Shown here piece after piece: positions 24,901-39,162 of a DNA stretch of 64,000 nucleotides. Every line of letters begins with the position of its first letter. Position 1 is the first letter of the stretch. Origin of the DNA: Turritopsis dohrnii (taxonomy: Eukaryota > Cnidaria > Hydrozoa > Anthoathecata > Oceaniidae); NCBI GenBank assembly GCA_027922465.2, contig BQMF02000054.1:682001-746000 (forward strand), written 5' to 3'. Below the pieces are notes generated by a model. It saw only the letters and a program-made list of their open reading frames with translations, was not told the origin of the DNA and did not search any database. The position numbers and the translations under genes are program-made.

Positions 24901-26071
24901 ACAGGAGACTATTGTGGACTCACACAATTTGGTTTTTCGAAGATATTCTAAATACGTTGAGGGCAGGACATATTATTTTTTCAGTGAGTTAGTTTATTAT
25001 TTTTCTTTCTCCGTTTTTTGTTCTCTGTTGGTAGGTGTGTAAACTTTATATATTTTTTTTAAAATTACAGCAACTTCGGATGGATCACCCGAAAGTTTAA
25101 ACAACACAATTGGAGTTCCAAGTAGTGAACACATGAAATTTTCTGTTTACATCTGTAGAGAACACGATACCTGCTCACAAAGACTAAGAATAAATTGTAA
25201 GAAAATGAAAATTGTACACAATTTACAGTGTTTGGAATTCTATGGATAGTGATGTCAATATTACTTTGTTTTTTAGCCTGTATTGGTGGTGTAAAGGTGG
25301 GAGGTCGATATGGTCAAAGTTCTAATCCCAACCTTACAGAACCACAATTTGTTTTGGTTGTTTTGGCTGCCCTTATCATCGGAACAGTCCTTGGAGTTAT
25401 TGGGATGTTGATGCAGCGAAAATGCAGATCTCATTGTGAGTAATATTTCACGTTTCCATGGAAATGGCAGAAGTGATGAAAGCTTTGTATATCCTCACCT
25501 TTTTGTTATGTTATCTTTAAGCCTTGCATCCATAGAATCAGCCAATTTTTATAGCATCTACAAATTTTGTTGTTTCAGTAATGAATATTTTGACTTTTTC
25601 ACTAAAGTTTTGCTCTGGCAAAACAGCTTAACAACTAGGCATACAAACACGTGTGTTTTGGTATTATTTAGATATTGTCAGTCATAATGGTACGCCATCA
25701 ACGCAAAACTCAAGCAATTCTTCAACTTCTCCTCTCAGTAAAGAATTTGGTGAAAAGGAAGAATTTCTAAGTAAGTATGGTTGAAATAAATACATGTTAT
25801 TTAAGAAATACTTCATGTGATCGAACAAATCAGATATCTACTTCCAGGAACTTATAAATAATTTTTTTGATAATTGGAGAAAAACAGTTGATCCACTAGA
25901 TCATAATCCTTAGAAAACTGTATCATATGAACAGTTATAAAAACTTTCCATGTGCATCTTCTCTGGTCTCGACAACTGCAAGCAGAAAATATCTCCGTAT
26001 TGAAGGAAAGTTCCATGAAAGCCATCTGTTCTGTTTAGAAGAGGATACAGCAATCACCGTGGAAGCTTGAC
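18972..26071 (+). CDS. Ephrin, transmembrane (ephrin-B-like) type
   Basis: A cell-surface ligand for Eph receptor tyrosine kinases. Exons: 18972-19084, 24664-24983, 25071-25196, 25277-25435, 25672-25770 and a tentative 26040-26071; all are GT-AG with matching phases, giving about 282 residues. Exon 1 encodes a signal peptide (IFLLVCLFS) and ILWDPRNPM, matching the VYWNSSNP start of mature ephrins. Exon 2 gives the receptor-binding fold: VKFEDILCVLC, YNLYKTEHEDQY, HVCKP and YVEGRTYYFF. Exon 3 continues TTSDGSPESLNN and MKFSVYIC. Exon 4 carries one membrane helix (FVLVVLAALIIGTVLGVIGM). Exon 5 is a Ser/Asn-rich cytoplasmic tail. The last exon is uncertain: reading through the strong GTAAGT donor gives SKYG and stop, while splicing to 26,040 gives KEDTAITVEA and stop. 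A polyadenylation AATAAA at about 26,397 fits the spliced ending. Confidence 0.85.
20955..21085. repeat. Cluster of AGGATCCT palindromes
   Basis: The palindromic word AGGATCCT and close variants (AGGATTCCT, AAGATCCT, AAGATCTTA) recur roughly every 10-20 bases over 130 bases. The array is not a clean tandem repeat. Its function is unknown; it lies at the middle of the TA-target element. Confidence 0.75.
21447..21464. other. Isolated hAT-like terminal motif
   Basis: CCTCTAGATCCGCCACTG is the complement of CAGTGGCGGATCTAGAGG, a terminus I associate with hAT-type MITEs. A partner end was not found nearby, so this may be a solo fragment. Confidence 0.3.
22343..22585 (+). CDS. Unassigned small frame, possibly an exon of the buried element
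   Basis: An ATG in good context (GGAAGATGGCTG) opens about 80 codons beginning MAETAELKPPSIPLSWCF. I do not recognise the protein. It lies inside the decayed Harbinger element and antisense to ephrin-free intron sequence, so it might be the first exon of the element's second gene. It may also be chance. Confidence 0.2.
   Translation: MAETAELKPPSIPLSWCFPSAGPNKFAIRPLGATTDRNFIECTLLCPFINNPLIFVWSTYYGFIYETPTGSMGHHFQRLK
22596..23483. mobile_element. Possible short-TIR element in ephrin intron 1
   Basis: ACTACCGGTCA on the left and TGACCGGCAGT on the right form an 11-base imperfect inverted repeat. Further CCGGTCA words lie next to each end. No coding sequence or certain target duplication was seen. 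Confidence 0.3.
23510..23850 (-). pseudogene. Harbinger-family transposase N-terminal fragment
   Basis: Minus-strand translation from about 23,850 gives LAEFRFKKDDIPIL, IPERIICYNGTNVCGLEALC and YPCRYSD. After a one-base shift near 23,655 it gives VPRFARSAPELCIINHILNL and NQPWLSP. This is the conserved N-terminal stretch of a widespread animal PIF/Harbinger-type transposase group, in which it leads to the GFIDGTVRPI catalytic block. That block is absent, so this is a truncated copy. It is a different lineage from the intact element at 61 kb. Confidence 0.65.
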
Positions 26072-27117
26072 CACAGCCATCATGCACGTTTGACCGCGAC
26101 GTGATCATAGAAACCTAGCTGCTGTGTCGCCTATGAATGGTCTAAATTCCTGACCTAGATAGTATGGATACTGTCCTTGGTGGAACGCTTTGTTGAATAT
26201 TTCGATGGTGCTTTGAACTGAAAACGATGGACAAAAAGAAATGTTACGTTTTTAATTTGTATATAAATTTGTTCAAGTTTGTAGAATGTTCTTTTAATTT
26301 GATGTTTATATTATTGTTACTAAAATTATATGTTCTGCTGTTGATAAATTATATTGCATTTTCGCGGACATTATGTTAGTGTTATTTTTCCCTTTAAAAT
26401 AAACCTGGTTCACGTTCGATCTTGGATCTTGGAAAACTATTCTTGAAAATTTATTCGAAAAATCCAATGTTTTGTCTTATCGAAAGTTTTTTGTAGGCTA
26501 GATTTTTCGGAATTTGAATCGATTTTGATCCAACAATTTCATCAGTGAATAAGCCTTGGAAGTAATATTAAAAACTCTCTTAAAAGGGTTTGACACCATA
26601 CATTCAAGATTATACCCCCCGGTTAGATTTCGGAAATCTTCAATGAAACTGCGATCTCTCAGTGTTTTCATGAACAAAGAAAAAATTTCTCTTAGACCCA
26701 ACCACCCAAGTGATCGCTGTAATATTAACTTCAAGCAAGCGTTATATCTTCCTACCATCTTTCCTGTGAATTGTATTTTTAAATCTCTGGAGTCCCTTAT
26801 CCTCTCTCACCCAATTTTAACAAATATGATTCCAAATTCCTCATTCATGAAGTGTTCTCAGGACATTTTCTTAGTGTGTTTCTTATCGTCAAGGAAGAAA
26901 AATCTTGTTGTTATCATATGGTTTATTAACGTAACAGTGATGATATCTGAGATAATCAAGTTCAGTTTAGCTTTTATGTCTTCCTTTTTCAAGCATCCCG
27001 GGACAGACAGAAATGTTATTCTTTAGAAAATGGCGATTTAGAATCTGCAGCAGAATGCTCTGTATATTGCCGTTGTTATTATTACTAAACCGTTACACAA
27101 CATAGAATATTAATGTT
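26072..27117. other. Ephrin 3' flank and unassigned sequence
   Basis: AATAAA at about 26,397 probably ends the ephrin transcript. Between 26,498 and 27,026 both strands are open for long stretches. The minus strand (GWLGLREIFSLFMKTLRD) looks slightly more protein-like but has stops upstream and no known domain. I assign no gene. Confidence 0.3.
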
Positions 27118-27183
27118 CGAAAAACCTCTCATAGAAGGTCGAAAAACCTCTCAAAGAAGGTCGAGAAACCTCTCAAAGAAGGT
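27118..27183. repeat. 22-bp unit repeated three times
   Basis: The unit begins CGAAAAACCTCTCA and ends AGAAGGT; three contiguous copies differ at two positions. Confidence 0.85.
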
Positions 27184-27378
27184 TAACACAAAGAAGGTCA
27201 TGCGACGAAACGTTTTTTGACAATGATCAAACAACCCTATCCATAACATGTGTATTTTAGAGGATATTAAACTCATATTGGCATCATATTATTTTCGTGT
27301 GACATTCTTTACATTCAGATTATTTACGGTGTTGTTAACCTTATGAAGTGTGTTTGGGTTATTCCATCTGACATGTGA

Positions 27379-27770
27379 ACCGACTGGTAGCCTTGTGGTA
27401 GAGTGCTCGCTTCCTGTATGTTCGGGAGGTCGCGGGTTCATTCCCCGACCGAGTCATGCCGCCAGCGACTATAACAGCGTGAATCACTCCTCTCTGCTTA
27501 GCACTCAAGAGAGTAGGAATGATGTCTAGGGGTGGTTGTCTAGTTGAGCGGTCCTGTCATTACACTGTAATGACAGGTTTCTTGCCTTTTCGATAATACG
27601 GATGGCGCCGCCATCCATATATCGAAAAAGCAAGAAACCCTGGGGGTTCGAGGTTGGTCATTACAGCTTCCGTAGCCCAAATGGGGGCTTTAAATGCTCT
27701 AGGATCTCCTTCACAGTTACCTTAAGGAACTGAAGAGGCTATCCTGGGTAAACATTCGTAAATAAAAAAA
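27379..27770 (+). repeat. tRNA-derived SINE
   Basis: The head has Pol III A-box-like TGGTAGAGTGC at about 27,396 and B-box-like GGTTCATTCCC at 27,435-27,445, with tRNA-like spacing. The body contains two strong hairpins, CCTGTCATTACA with its complement and a longer one around GGATGGCGCCGCCATCC near 27,600. The tail ends in an AATAAA-rich stretch. The spacer 27,184-27,378 before it holds nothing recognisable. Confidence 0.7.
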
Positions 27771-28267
27771 TAAACACATAAGTATGTCACGCAAAGGACG
27801 TAGAATTAGGGAGGAGGGGCGGGGTGGGGGGGGGGGGGGGGGGGCATTGTCAATTATGAGGAATTTGTGTTTGCCTTTCCTAAAAACTGAAAATCATGTT
27901 GAAATTATCGATTTTGAGTGCTTTTGTAGGCAATCTAGAAAACTTTCGACAACTCACCCCCCAACCCCAAGACTTGCTACGTCTCTGTTAATCCCAGCGT
28001 GATTGAAAAGTATTCCGTTTGATCGATTTCGAAAAGTTACGAAGACTCCACTCCCTTAAGTATTGATGCAAAAGAACGATTGCAATAGTAGAAAGGACGA
28101 AGATTTTCATACCTTTTTGATTTGTGAGGCAAAAAAATTGTTATACCTTTTTATCGGTAAAAAATCCGTCGGTAAAAAATTTCGTCGGCAATAAATGTTC
28201 GTGGCCTAGACAAACATTCATCATCACTTTTTACCGACGAAACCTTTTGCCGAGATATATATGAAAC
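27771..28267. other. Spacer with an 18-base G run
   Basis: A run of about 18 G lies at 27,827-27,844. It is preceded by GGAGGGG and followed about 110 bases later by a C-rich stretch. Near 28,140-28,250 the word CGGTAAAAA and its complement form a hairpin; the same word recurs at about 28,980. No gene is seen. Confidence 0.5.
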
Positions 28268-28279
28268 ATTCATACACTT

Positions 28280-28716
28280 AAACTGAAACCGATGTGCAGT
28301 CTAGATGATATATATTATTCAATGATATCCGCACACAATATGTACCTCTCCAATTGCAGCGCAAAGTTATCGGATCGAGTGGGACTCGAACCCACGACCT
28401 CTCGCTTGTCGGGCGATTGCTCTAACCACTAAGCTACCGACCCCTTGCGATCACACTAGTTCGTAGCAGACGAGGCGAGCGTTCAGTTACCTGACTGAAG
28501 ATGTCCAAAACCGGGGCTCTGTTGGGCGTGTTGACGCCTCTCCCCAATGTAATACACCTTCCTAGTTGCATCAAAGTTAACGAGTTGGTTGGAACTCGAA
28601 TCGCCTCTGAGCATCTATCCAATGAGATTTCACTGATTCGTAGACATTCGGGTCCAATTGAGCACAAACGCTCGCTGCAATTGGAGAGGTACATTGTGTG
28701 CGGATATCATTGAATA
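28280..28716 (-). repeat. Solo copy of the tRNA-headed hammerhead repeat, core inverted
   Basis: It is flanked by a 12-bp target duplication ATTCATACACTT (28268-28279 and 28717-28728). It starts AAACTGAAACC, the same terminus as the array at 44,988. It contains the antisense tRNA-like region (28372-28444). Unlike the array, it has a 42-44 bp inverted repeat (28316-28359 and 28675-28716). The roughly 190-base core between the tRNA-like part and the right repeat is in the opposite orientation, bounded by CGAGCGT and ACGCTCG. The hammerhead core, here on the plus strand at 28483-28512, is damaged: helix II is lost and GAAA has become AAAA. Confidence 0.75.
28372..28444 (-). promoter_or_regulatory. 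tRNA-like Pol III promoter (solo copy)
   Basis: The minus strand reads TAGCTTAGTGGTTAGAGC (A box) and GGTTCGAGTCCC (B box) within a 73-base cloverleaf-like stretch. The T arm and D arm pair well. The acceptor stem pairs poorly, so this is not a functional tRNA gene but could start Pol III transcription. Confidence 0.7.
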
Positions 28717-28728
28717 ATTCATACACTT

Positions 28729-30653
28729 TTTAGTATCTATATTATAAGCAAGCTTAATCAATCTAGTGTTATAATATTGGAACTGGTATGTCTTCGTCAT
28801 TTATTTGGAAATCAATTTTGCTCGACTGACTTTCCGTTGACTGTTGACTGACTGTCGGTTTCTTTATTGCTCAATCACGATGGCTTGACGATCCTCTTCA
28901 TCGTTATCATCGTCTTCATTATCGACAATTGAAACATAGGCGCCTATTTCCGAGTTGAGAAGAAGTTGACTACCTTATCGGTAAAGAATCCGTCGGTAAA
29001 AAGTGACGAATTTTTGCCTTGTTCTACCTAGGCAAACTTTTCGCAAACTTTTTCGTGCATTCTTCTCAAATCGAAAATTACTTGTGTGCAAAAATGATTC
29101 CACAGTTGAACTTGTCTTCAAATTCAGATATTATATTTGTAGATATTTTAGGAATTTTTGGTTTCATTCACACTGTTTTCTGGTTCAAAAGGAAAAACAA
29201 CCGCCGATCAAAACCCGTAATGAGAGAGAAAGATTTACTCACGGTTGCCGAAGGTTTTTAATCCTTTACTGTTCATTTAAAGTTTTCGGTTTGATCTTGA
29301 AAAAAGCTGATGTAATCAAGTCTAAAAGATACCGCTGAACCACCTCAATTTGCATCCGCGGGCACTGTTTTTCAAAATCGAACGAAAAGCTGGAGAAACA
29401 AGAAGGCGGCAATGGTAAACTGCGGTGAGATTGTCACGCCCAATTAAAAGTGGGTAAAGGAAAGCTTTTGTGGTTCAATAAAGGGGTTTACATACATGTT
29501 CAGTATTACGGTCAATATTGCGTTAAAAGCACTCAGAAATATCTTTCATATTACAGTCGTAGCTTCAAGAAAGATACGCGGGATGGGAGTATAGCTATCA
29601 ACTTGTGAAGACATCAAAAACCCCTTCTTACCCATTTCTACTTCATTTAATGTATCCTAAGCTTATTCTCTGTTCTTCATTAAGCACATTGACGTAATTT
29701 TCATCCAAAGTTTTAATATAATCTTATAGCAAGTACATTTTAAATGTGATGCTCTAGTATATACTGTATATATACATAATTATTAAAATGAATTAAGTAG
29801 GTTGTCAGCATAATTATTATTTGGTCATGATTATTATCTGATACCCTACCCCACAAAGTATAAGCTACTCAGATAGTCTTAAAGTTTTTTGATATCGCGG
29901 AATTTTTCAAGTGAAAATAGGAAACTAAATAAAAGATATGATGGCCAGTTATGTACCGAGTTTAGAGCAACTTTAAGGAAATAATTGTGGTGTATTGATA
30001 TATGTTTGGCTTATTTGTTATTGGAAGGTTTGGTATCATTGTTATTGTCTTTAAAATATTCTATTTTTCCTTTGCTTTAGAACATATTGCCAGAGACAGT
30101 TTTTCTTTGATAATATTTCTTTATTTCAAACTTGCCTGTTGTATGAATACATCATATTCCAAGTCATTATTCAACATTATTTTTGGTTTGGATACCATTT
30201 TTGTTTCCAATAAAAAACTTTATGGTATAGGAATACTATGCAATCATTTTCAGTGTCAATCTCAGCAATATTTATTGAAAGCCAATTATTTCATCCTATT
30301 TAAAACTGCTGACCTCGTTGAAATAAATATTTTGACAGAATCTCAAGATCAGCAACAAGGAATCATAATGAACAGCAACTGTACAGTCCTTTATTAATGC
30401 AGAAGTGAATGCTTTCCGAGCACAAATGAAACAAGTCTGAAACAACACAGTTACAGGCTGAGAAATATCAAGGTGATGTTTGTTAAATGAGAACATCATA
30501 ATTGTCTTTTGATAACTATCTCTGGAACAATGTTGACTTTTTTTGTAATTAAGGCCTATGCTAACTTCAATTTGCATTTTTTCTAAAAACAATTTGCTAA
30601 ACCCTATATACCTCCAACCAGCATAAAATTTTTGCAAAAAGTTTGAAACCTGT
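28729..30653. other. Intergenic, no gene assigned
   Basis: Open frames at 29,003-29,338 and 30,002-30,397 have no recognisable domain, and the composition is ordinary AT-rich. I see nothing I would annotate. Confidence 0.35.
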
Positions 30654-31087
30654 TACCTTAAGGGAAGAAATTTTTGCTGGAATTTAGTTTCGTGGTTGAT
30701 CAAAATAATTGTTTTCGTGACAATTTAATTTTGCTGATGGTAAAATTTATTAATTTTTATTTTGGAATTTAATGCTTATTTTATATTTTTGAGCGTGGTA
30801 TTACTTCAAAGCATGACAAATATATTAGTAAAAACCCTAAGGAAACCACTAATCCTCCTAGTGTACTATTTAGAAGGAAAGAAAACATATTCCCAGTATA
30901 TACCTAAAATAAATGATTTTTTTTTTCAAGTATAGAATACGAAGAAATACTCTGGTTTAATTTTGTAATTTTGTGCATTTAGTTTTGCGGACAGCCAATT
31001 TTGAAAACTTTTGTAGGAATTTAATTTTGTGGATTTCAACAAATTCTGCGAAATTTTCTTCCAGTGAAAATTTCTTCCCTTAAGGTA
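30654..31087. mobile_element. MITE, CCTTAAGGGAA family, complete
   Basis: The left end TACCTTAAGGGAAGAAATTT and the right end AAATTTCTTCCCTTAAGGTA are inverted over 20 bases. TA at each outer edge fits a TA target duplication. The inside repeats AATTTAATTTTG-like words. The same family, truncated, is in the LINE at 10,162. Confidence 0.75.
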
Positions 31088-32082
31088 TTTTGATCCTTGG
31101 AGTAGTTGGAATAATTTCTGATGGGACATATTTGAATAATATAATTTAAAATGAGTTTAAGGAGTTTTTGTCAGTTTTTGTCAGAAATTAACCATTAGTA
31201 AGTAAAGGAAAGGCTTTTCAGTGTTCTGTTATATGGTTACAAGCAATTTAACAAGAGATTAAACTAGTTTTGAGCATGATGATGTATCCTGTAACAATAA
31301 CAAGAGTATATAAGTTTTTAATTGTGGCTTGAGAAATTTATTTTATATATATTTTCTGCAGCTTTTGAAATATCTATATGCATTTTTTTGTTATTTTGTT
31401 TTTGTTTATTTTTCCCCACTTTAAGTACATTTTGAGTATCTTAGGAAACTGCTTACTTATTGGAGTGTAGTAAGACACTTACTCACTTTGAATTAGTTAA
31501 AATTCGAGACTTTTAAATATTGTTTTTCAAGAGTTTTTCTATTCTCTGAAGTGACGATGGCATAGTATAAGCTATTCTATTATAATTCTTTTTCTTCTCC
31601 ATGTTTACTGACACAATCTCTAATGTTATTCATATCTGATATTGTATAGAATTACGCTTGTACTCTGGAATAGAATTTCAAGCGGGTTATTGTTTCAGCA
31701 ACTAATCTTAGATACTCCATACTTGACACTGTGACTTTCAGTTCTTATTTATGTTTAATTCTAGTATACCCATTAATCTTGTCACTAATATTTTTGTTTG
31801 TCTTCTGGGGTATATATATTGAATCTCGTGAATCGTTTACCCTGTTGTTTTCATGTTTGTGTCAACATGTTTTGTTGACTTTCAAATTGTTGAAATTAAC
31901 AAAGTGTTTTTATTTCCTTTAGATTTGTTTATAATTCTTATTTTTATATGCACTCTAACTTTCATAATTGATATGTAAGTATATGCAAACATATTTTTTA
32001 CTTTGAATTTGATGCAAATTACACAAAATTATCTGACTATAATGCCTAACCATTTTTGTCATAGACAGCTTCTATTTTCAAA
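31088..32082. other. ARF6 upstream region
   Basis: AT-rich with no coding exon recognised. A good acceptor (TTTTTGTCATAG) ends 18 bases before the ARF6 start codon, implying an upstream non-coding exon somewhere in this region that I cannot place. Confidence 0.4.
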
Positions 32083-37056
<4,974 letters not shown>

Positions 37057-37898
37057 AAGCTATTTCAACATACACATCTGAAAGACATACCCTGAAACTG
37101 AAAAGAATCGATTAATCCATGGCAATGTTGTATACATACATGGGCAGTCGTGTGTGTGTAAAAACGCTTATTCTTCCTTTGGGAGGGATTTAATGAAGTG
37201 TGACCAGTTTTGGTATGACTTCAACCTTCTATACGTTCATAATACTGAAAAATTTTGTTCTCGGAGTTAAAGCCAATGTGCTTGTTTGCGTCTCCCCAAT
37301 GACGTTATCTCTCTAATATTTTCCCTTCATGCCGTTTTATTATCTTTAGTAATTTTTATCTCCATCATATGTAAAAATTAATGACAGAATAGGAAGGTTA
37401 ACAGCTAACAGCGAATCAAGAATCATGTCATTTATTGGTTTATTGATTTGTTTTGGTTTCTCTCCAAATACCTTCTGCATGTGTTATTGACCAAAGTGTT
37501 TCTTCTCTTTCCGATTCGGAACAGTGTCGCGTGATTTATTTTTGAATCTTCTTCATTGTCCTTTTATGCACATTAAGCTGTTTTCGTGATAAAATTTATG
37601 TCAGGTTTTTTAAGTGACGGCTTAACGCCTGTTACTTGCAGTGTATTTATCTAACAATTTCATATCATCAAACTTCTCAGTGAATACTTTTAGAACAGAG
37701 TTTGAATGAATGAGTCAACACGTCATTATAGGCTCACTGGCCCAAACAGATTTTACAAAGCTTACACCATGAAGTTTTGATGGAATTGTTAGCTGAATTA
37801 CATGCTGACAGATATGATAACTGAGCGAACATATATATATATTTTGTCGCTCAGACAAACGAACAGGAAATCTCGTGAAAACGCGTCATTTTATGTCA

Positions 37899-37904
37899 AA
37901 TAAA
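37899..37904 (+). terminator. Candidate polyadenylation signal of ARF6
   Basis: AATAAA 843 bases after the stop codon, a plausible ARF6 3' end. Confidence 0.35.
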
Positions 37905-38949
37905 TTGTAAGTTGGATCTGGTCATATACTCTGTGTGAGAGGGGATCCCAATGTTGTTTTGAAGTATGTGATAGATTATTTGCAGCCTTTTTGTATCAGC
38001 CTCATTTTTTCAGTCTTGTAAATAAGAATTGTTTTATTTGCCAACAGTGAGCCTCAGTTACCCAAATCAACTTACATATAGACAGCTACTCTTTAATAAT
38101 AGTAATTGAGGTAAAATGTTAGTAAAAAATTTATAGGGAATTATAAACATTGTATGTTGAACGATTAGTAACGTGCTGTTTTATTTTTTCCTCGAAAAAC
38201 ACATTTTTCTTGTTTCTGTCTCGTTTATATAGTGACGTCATATCACTCATAGTAACAAGATTTTATTGCGCCTTTTATCAGAAATGTGGTGTAAACATTT
38301 CGCTTTGCACACCTTTCCGCCCTGATGATGTAATTATTTATATTGCTGATTAACACCCTAACCTGGAGTGGCGTTAATTTCAATTTCTATTGACATTATA
38401 TTCCGCCCTCACAGAAGGTGTCTAGTATTTCTCAAACCTTTTTAATTGCGTTTATTCTGCTCTGTTTTCAACGTGACGTTTTTGACGCTGAAAACTCGGA
38501 TCGTCAACATCAAGGAGTTTGAACATATATGTCTTTGCAGAAGTTTAACTGGGACATTTTACTTCTAAGGAGCAAAGGATGCAAGATGTTATATGAATTT
38601 ATGACTTCCAAGGATTTTACACGAAAACTTACAGGCAGTGCAGGTTGATTCCCAACCCTTTTGATTTCTTTAAAAACAGTTGCAGGAAGCAAATATTATG
38701 GTTGATCGAGCATTCCATTAATTAATCACATGGTCTCTTGATATTTAATTGATATTAGCGGGAAATTAATTACAAATTTCAGTTAAAAAAAAAACAGCAA
38801 TGTAAAATAAAGATACATTTACTACAGATACATATACAATATCCCGAATTCATGTTTAAACGATGCATTGTGGCTGAGTTGTCGTGTCTAAACTCACTTT
38901 TAATGTTTAAACTGCTTCTAATTATTGGAATGGGAATTGAGAATAATAG
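37905..38949. other. Intergenic, no gene seen
   Basis: Ordinary AT-rich sequence; short open frames on both strands lack domains. Confidence 0.4.
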
Positions 38950-39162
38950 AGACTATCATTAAGTGCATAAAAATACTGACATAAAATATACTATTCTAGT
39001 CAGTAAAAGAAGACAATTCCGGTTACAAAGTGTTGCAGTGCGAGCAGTTTGAAGCGAAAAGAACTAAAACTCTTTGGAAATCTGGATGACTGCTGAATTT
39101 AGTCGTTTTTCACATTTATGTTATTTTAAAAAAAACTTCCACACACAACTTTACGACGAGAC

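Noticed and set aside
26498..27026. Possible gene with open frames on both strands
   Set aside because: No domain, stops just upstream on the minus strand, no splice signals that extend it.
27827..27844. Run of about 18 G as a quadruplex or regulatory signal
   Set aside because: A homopolymer of this kind is also a common sequencing or assembly error, and nothing nearby depends on it.
28372..28444. Functional tRNA gene
   Set aside because: A and B boxes are good, but the acceptor stem does not pair, and near-copies with changing anticodon-position triplets sit in a repeat at 45 kb. It is a tRNA-derived promoter, not a tRNA.
29003..29338. 111-codon frame
   Set aside because: Two overlapping frames of similar length and no domain; composition looks non-coding.
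30002..30397. 131-codon hydrophobic frame
   Set aside because: AT-rich chance frame dominated by Phe, Ile and Leu; no recognisable family or splice context.
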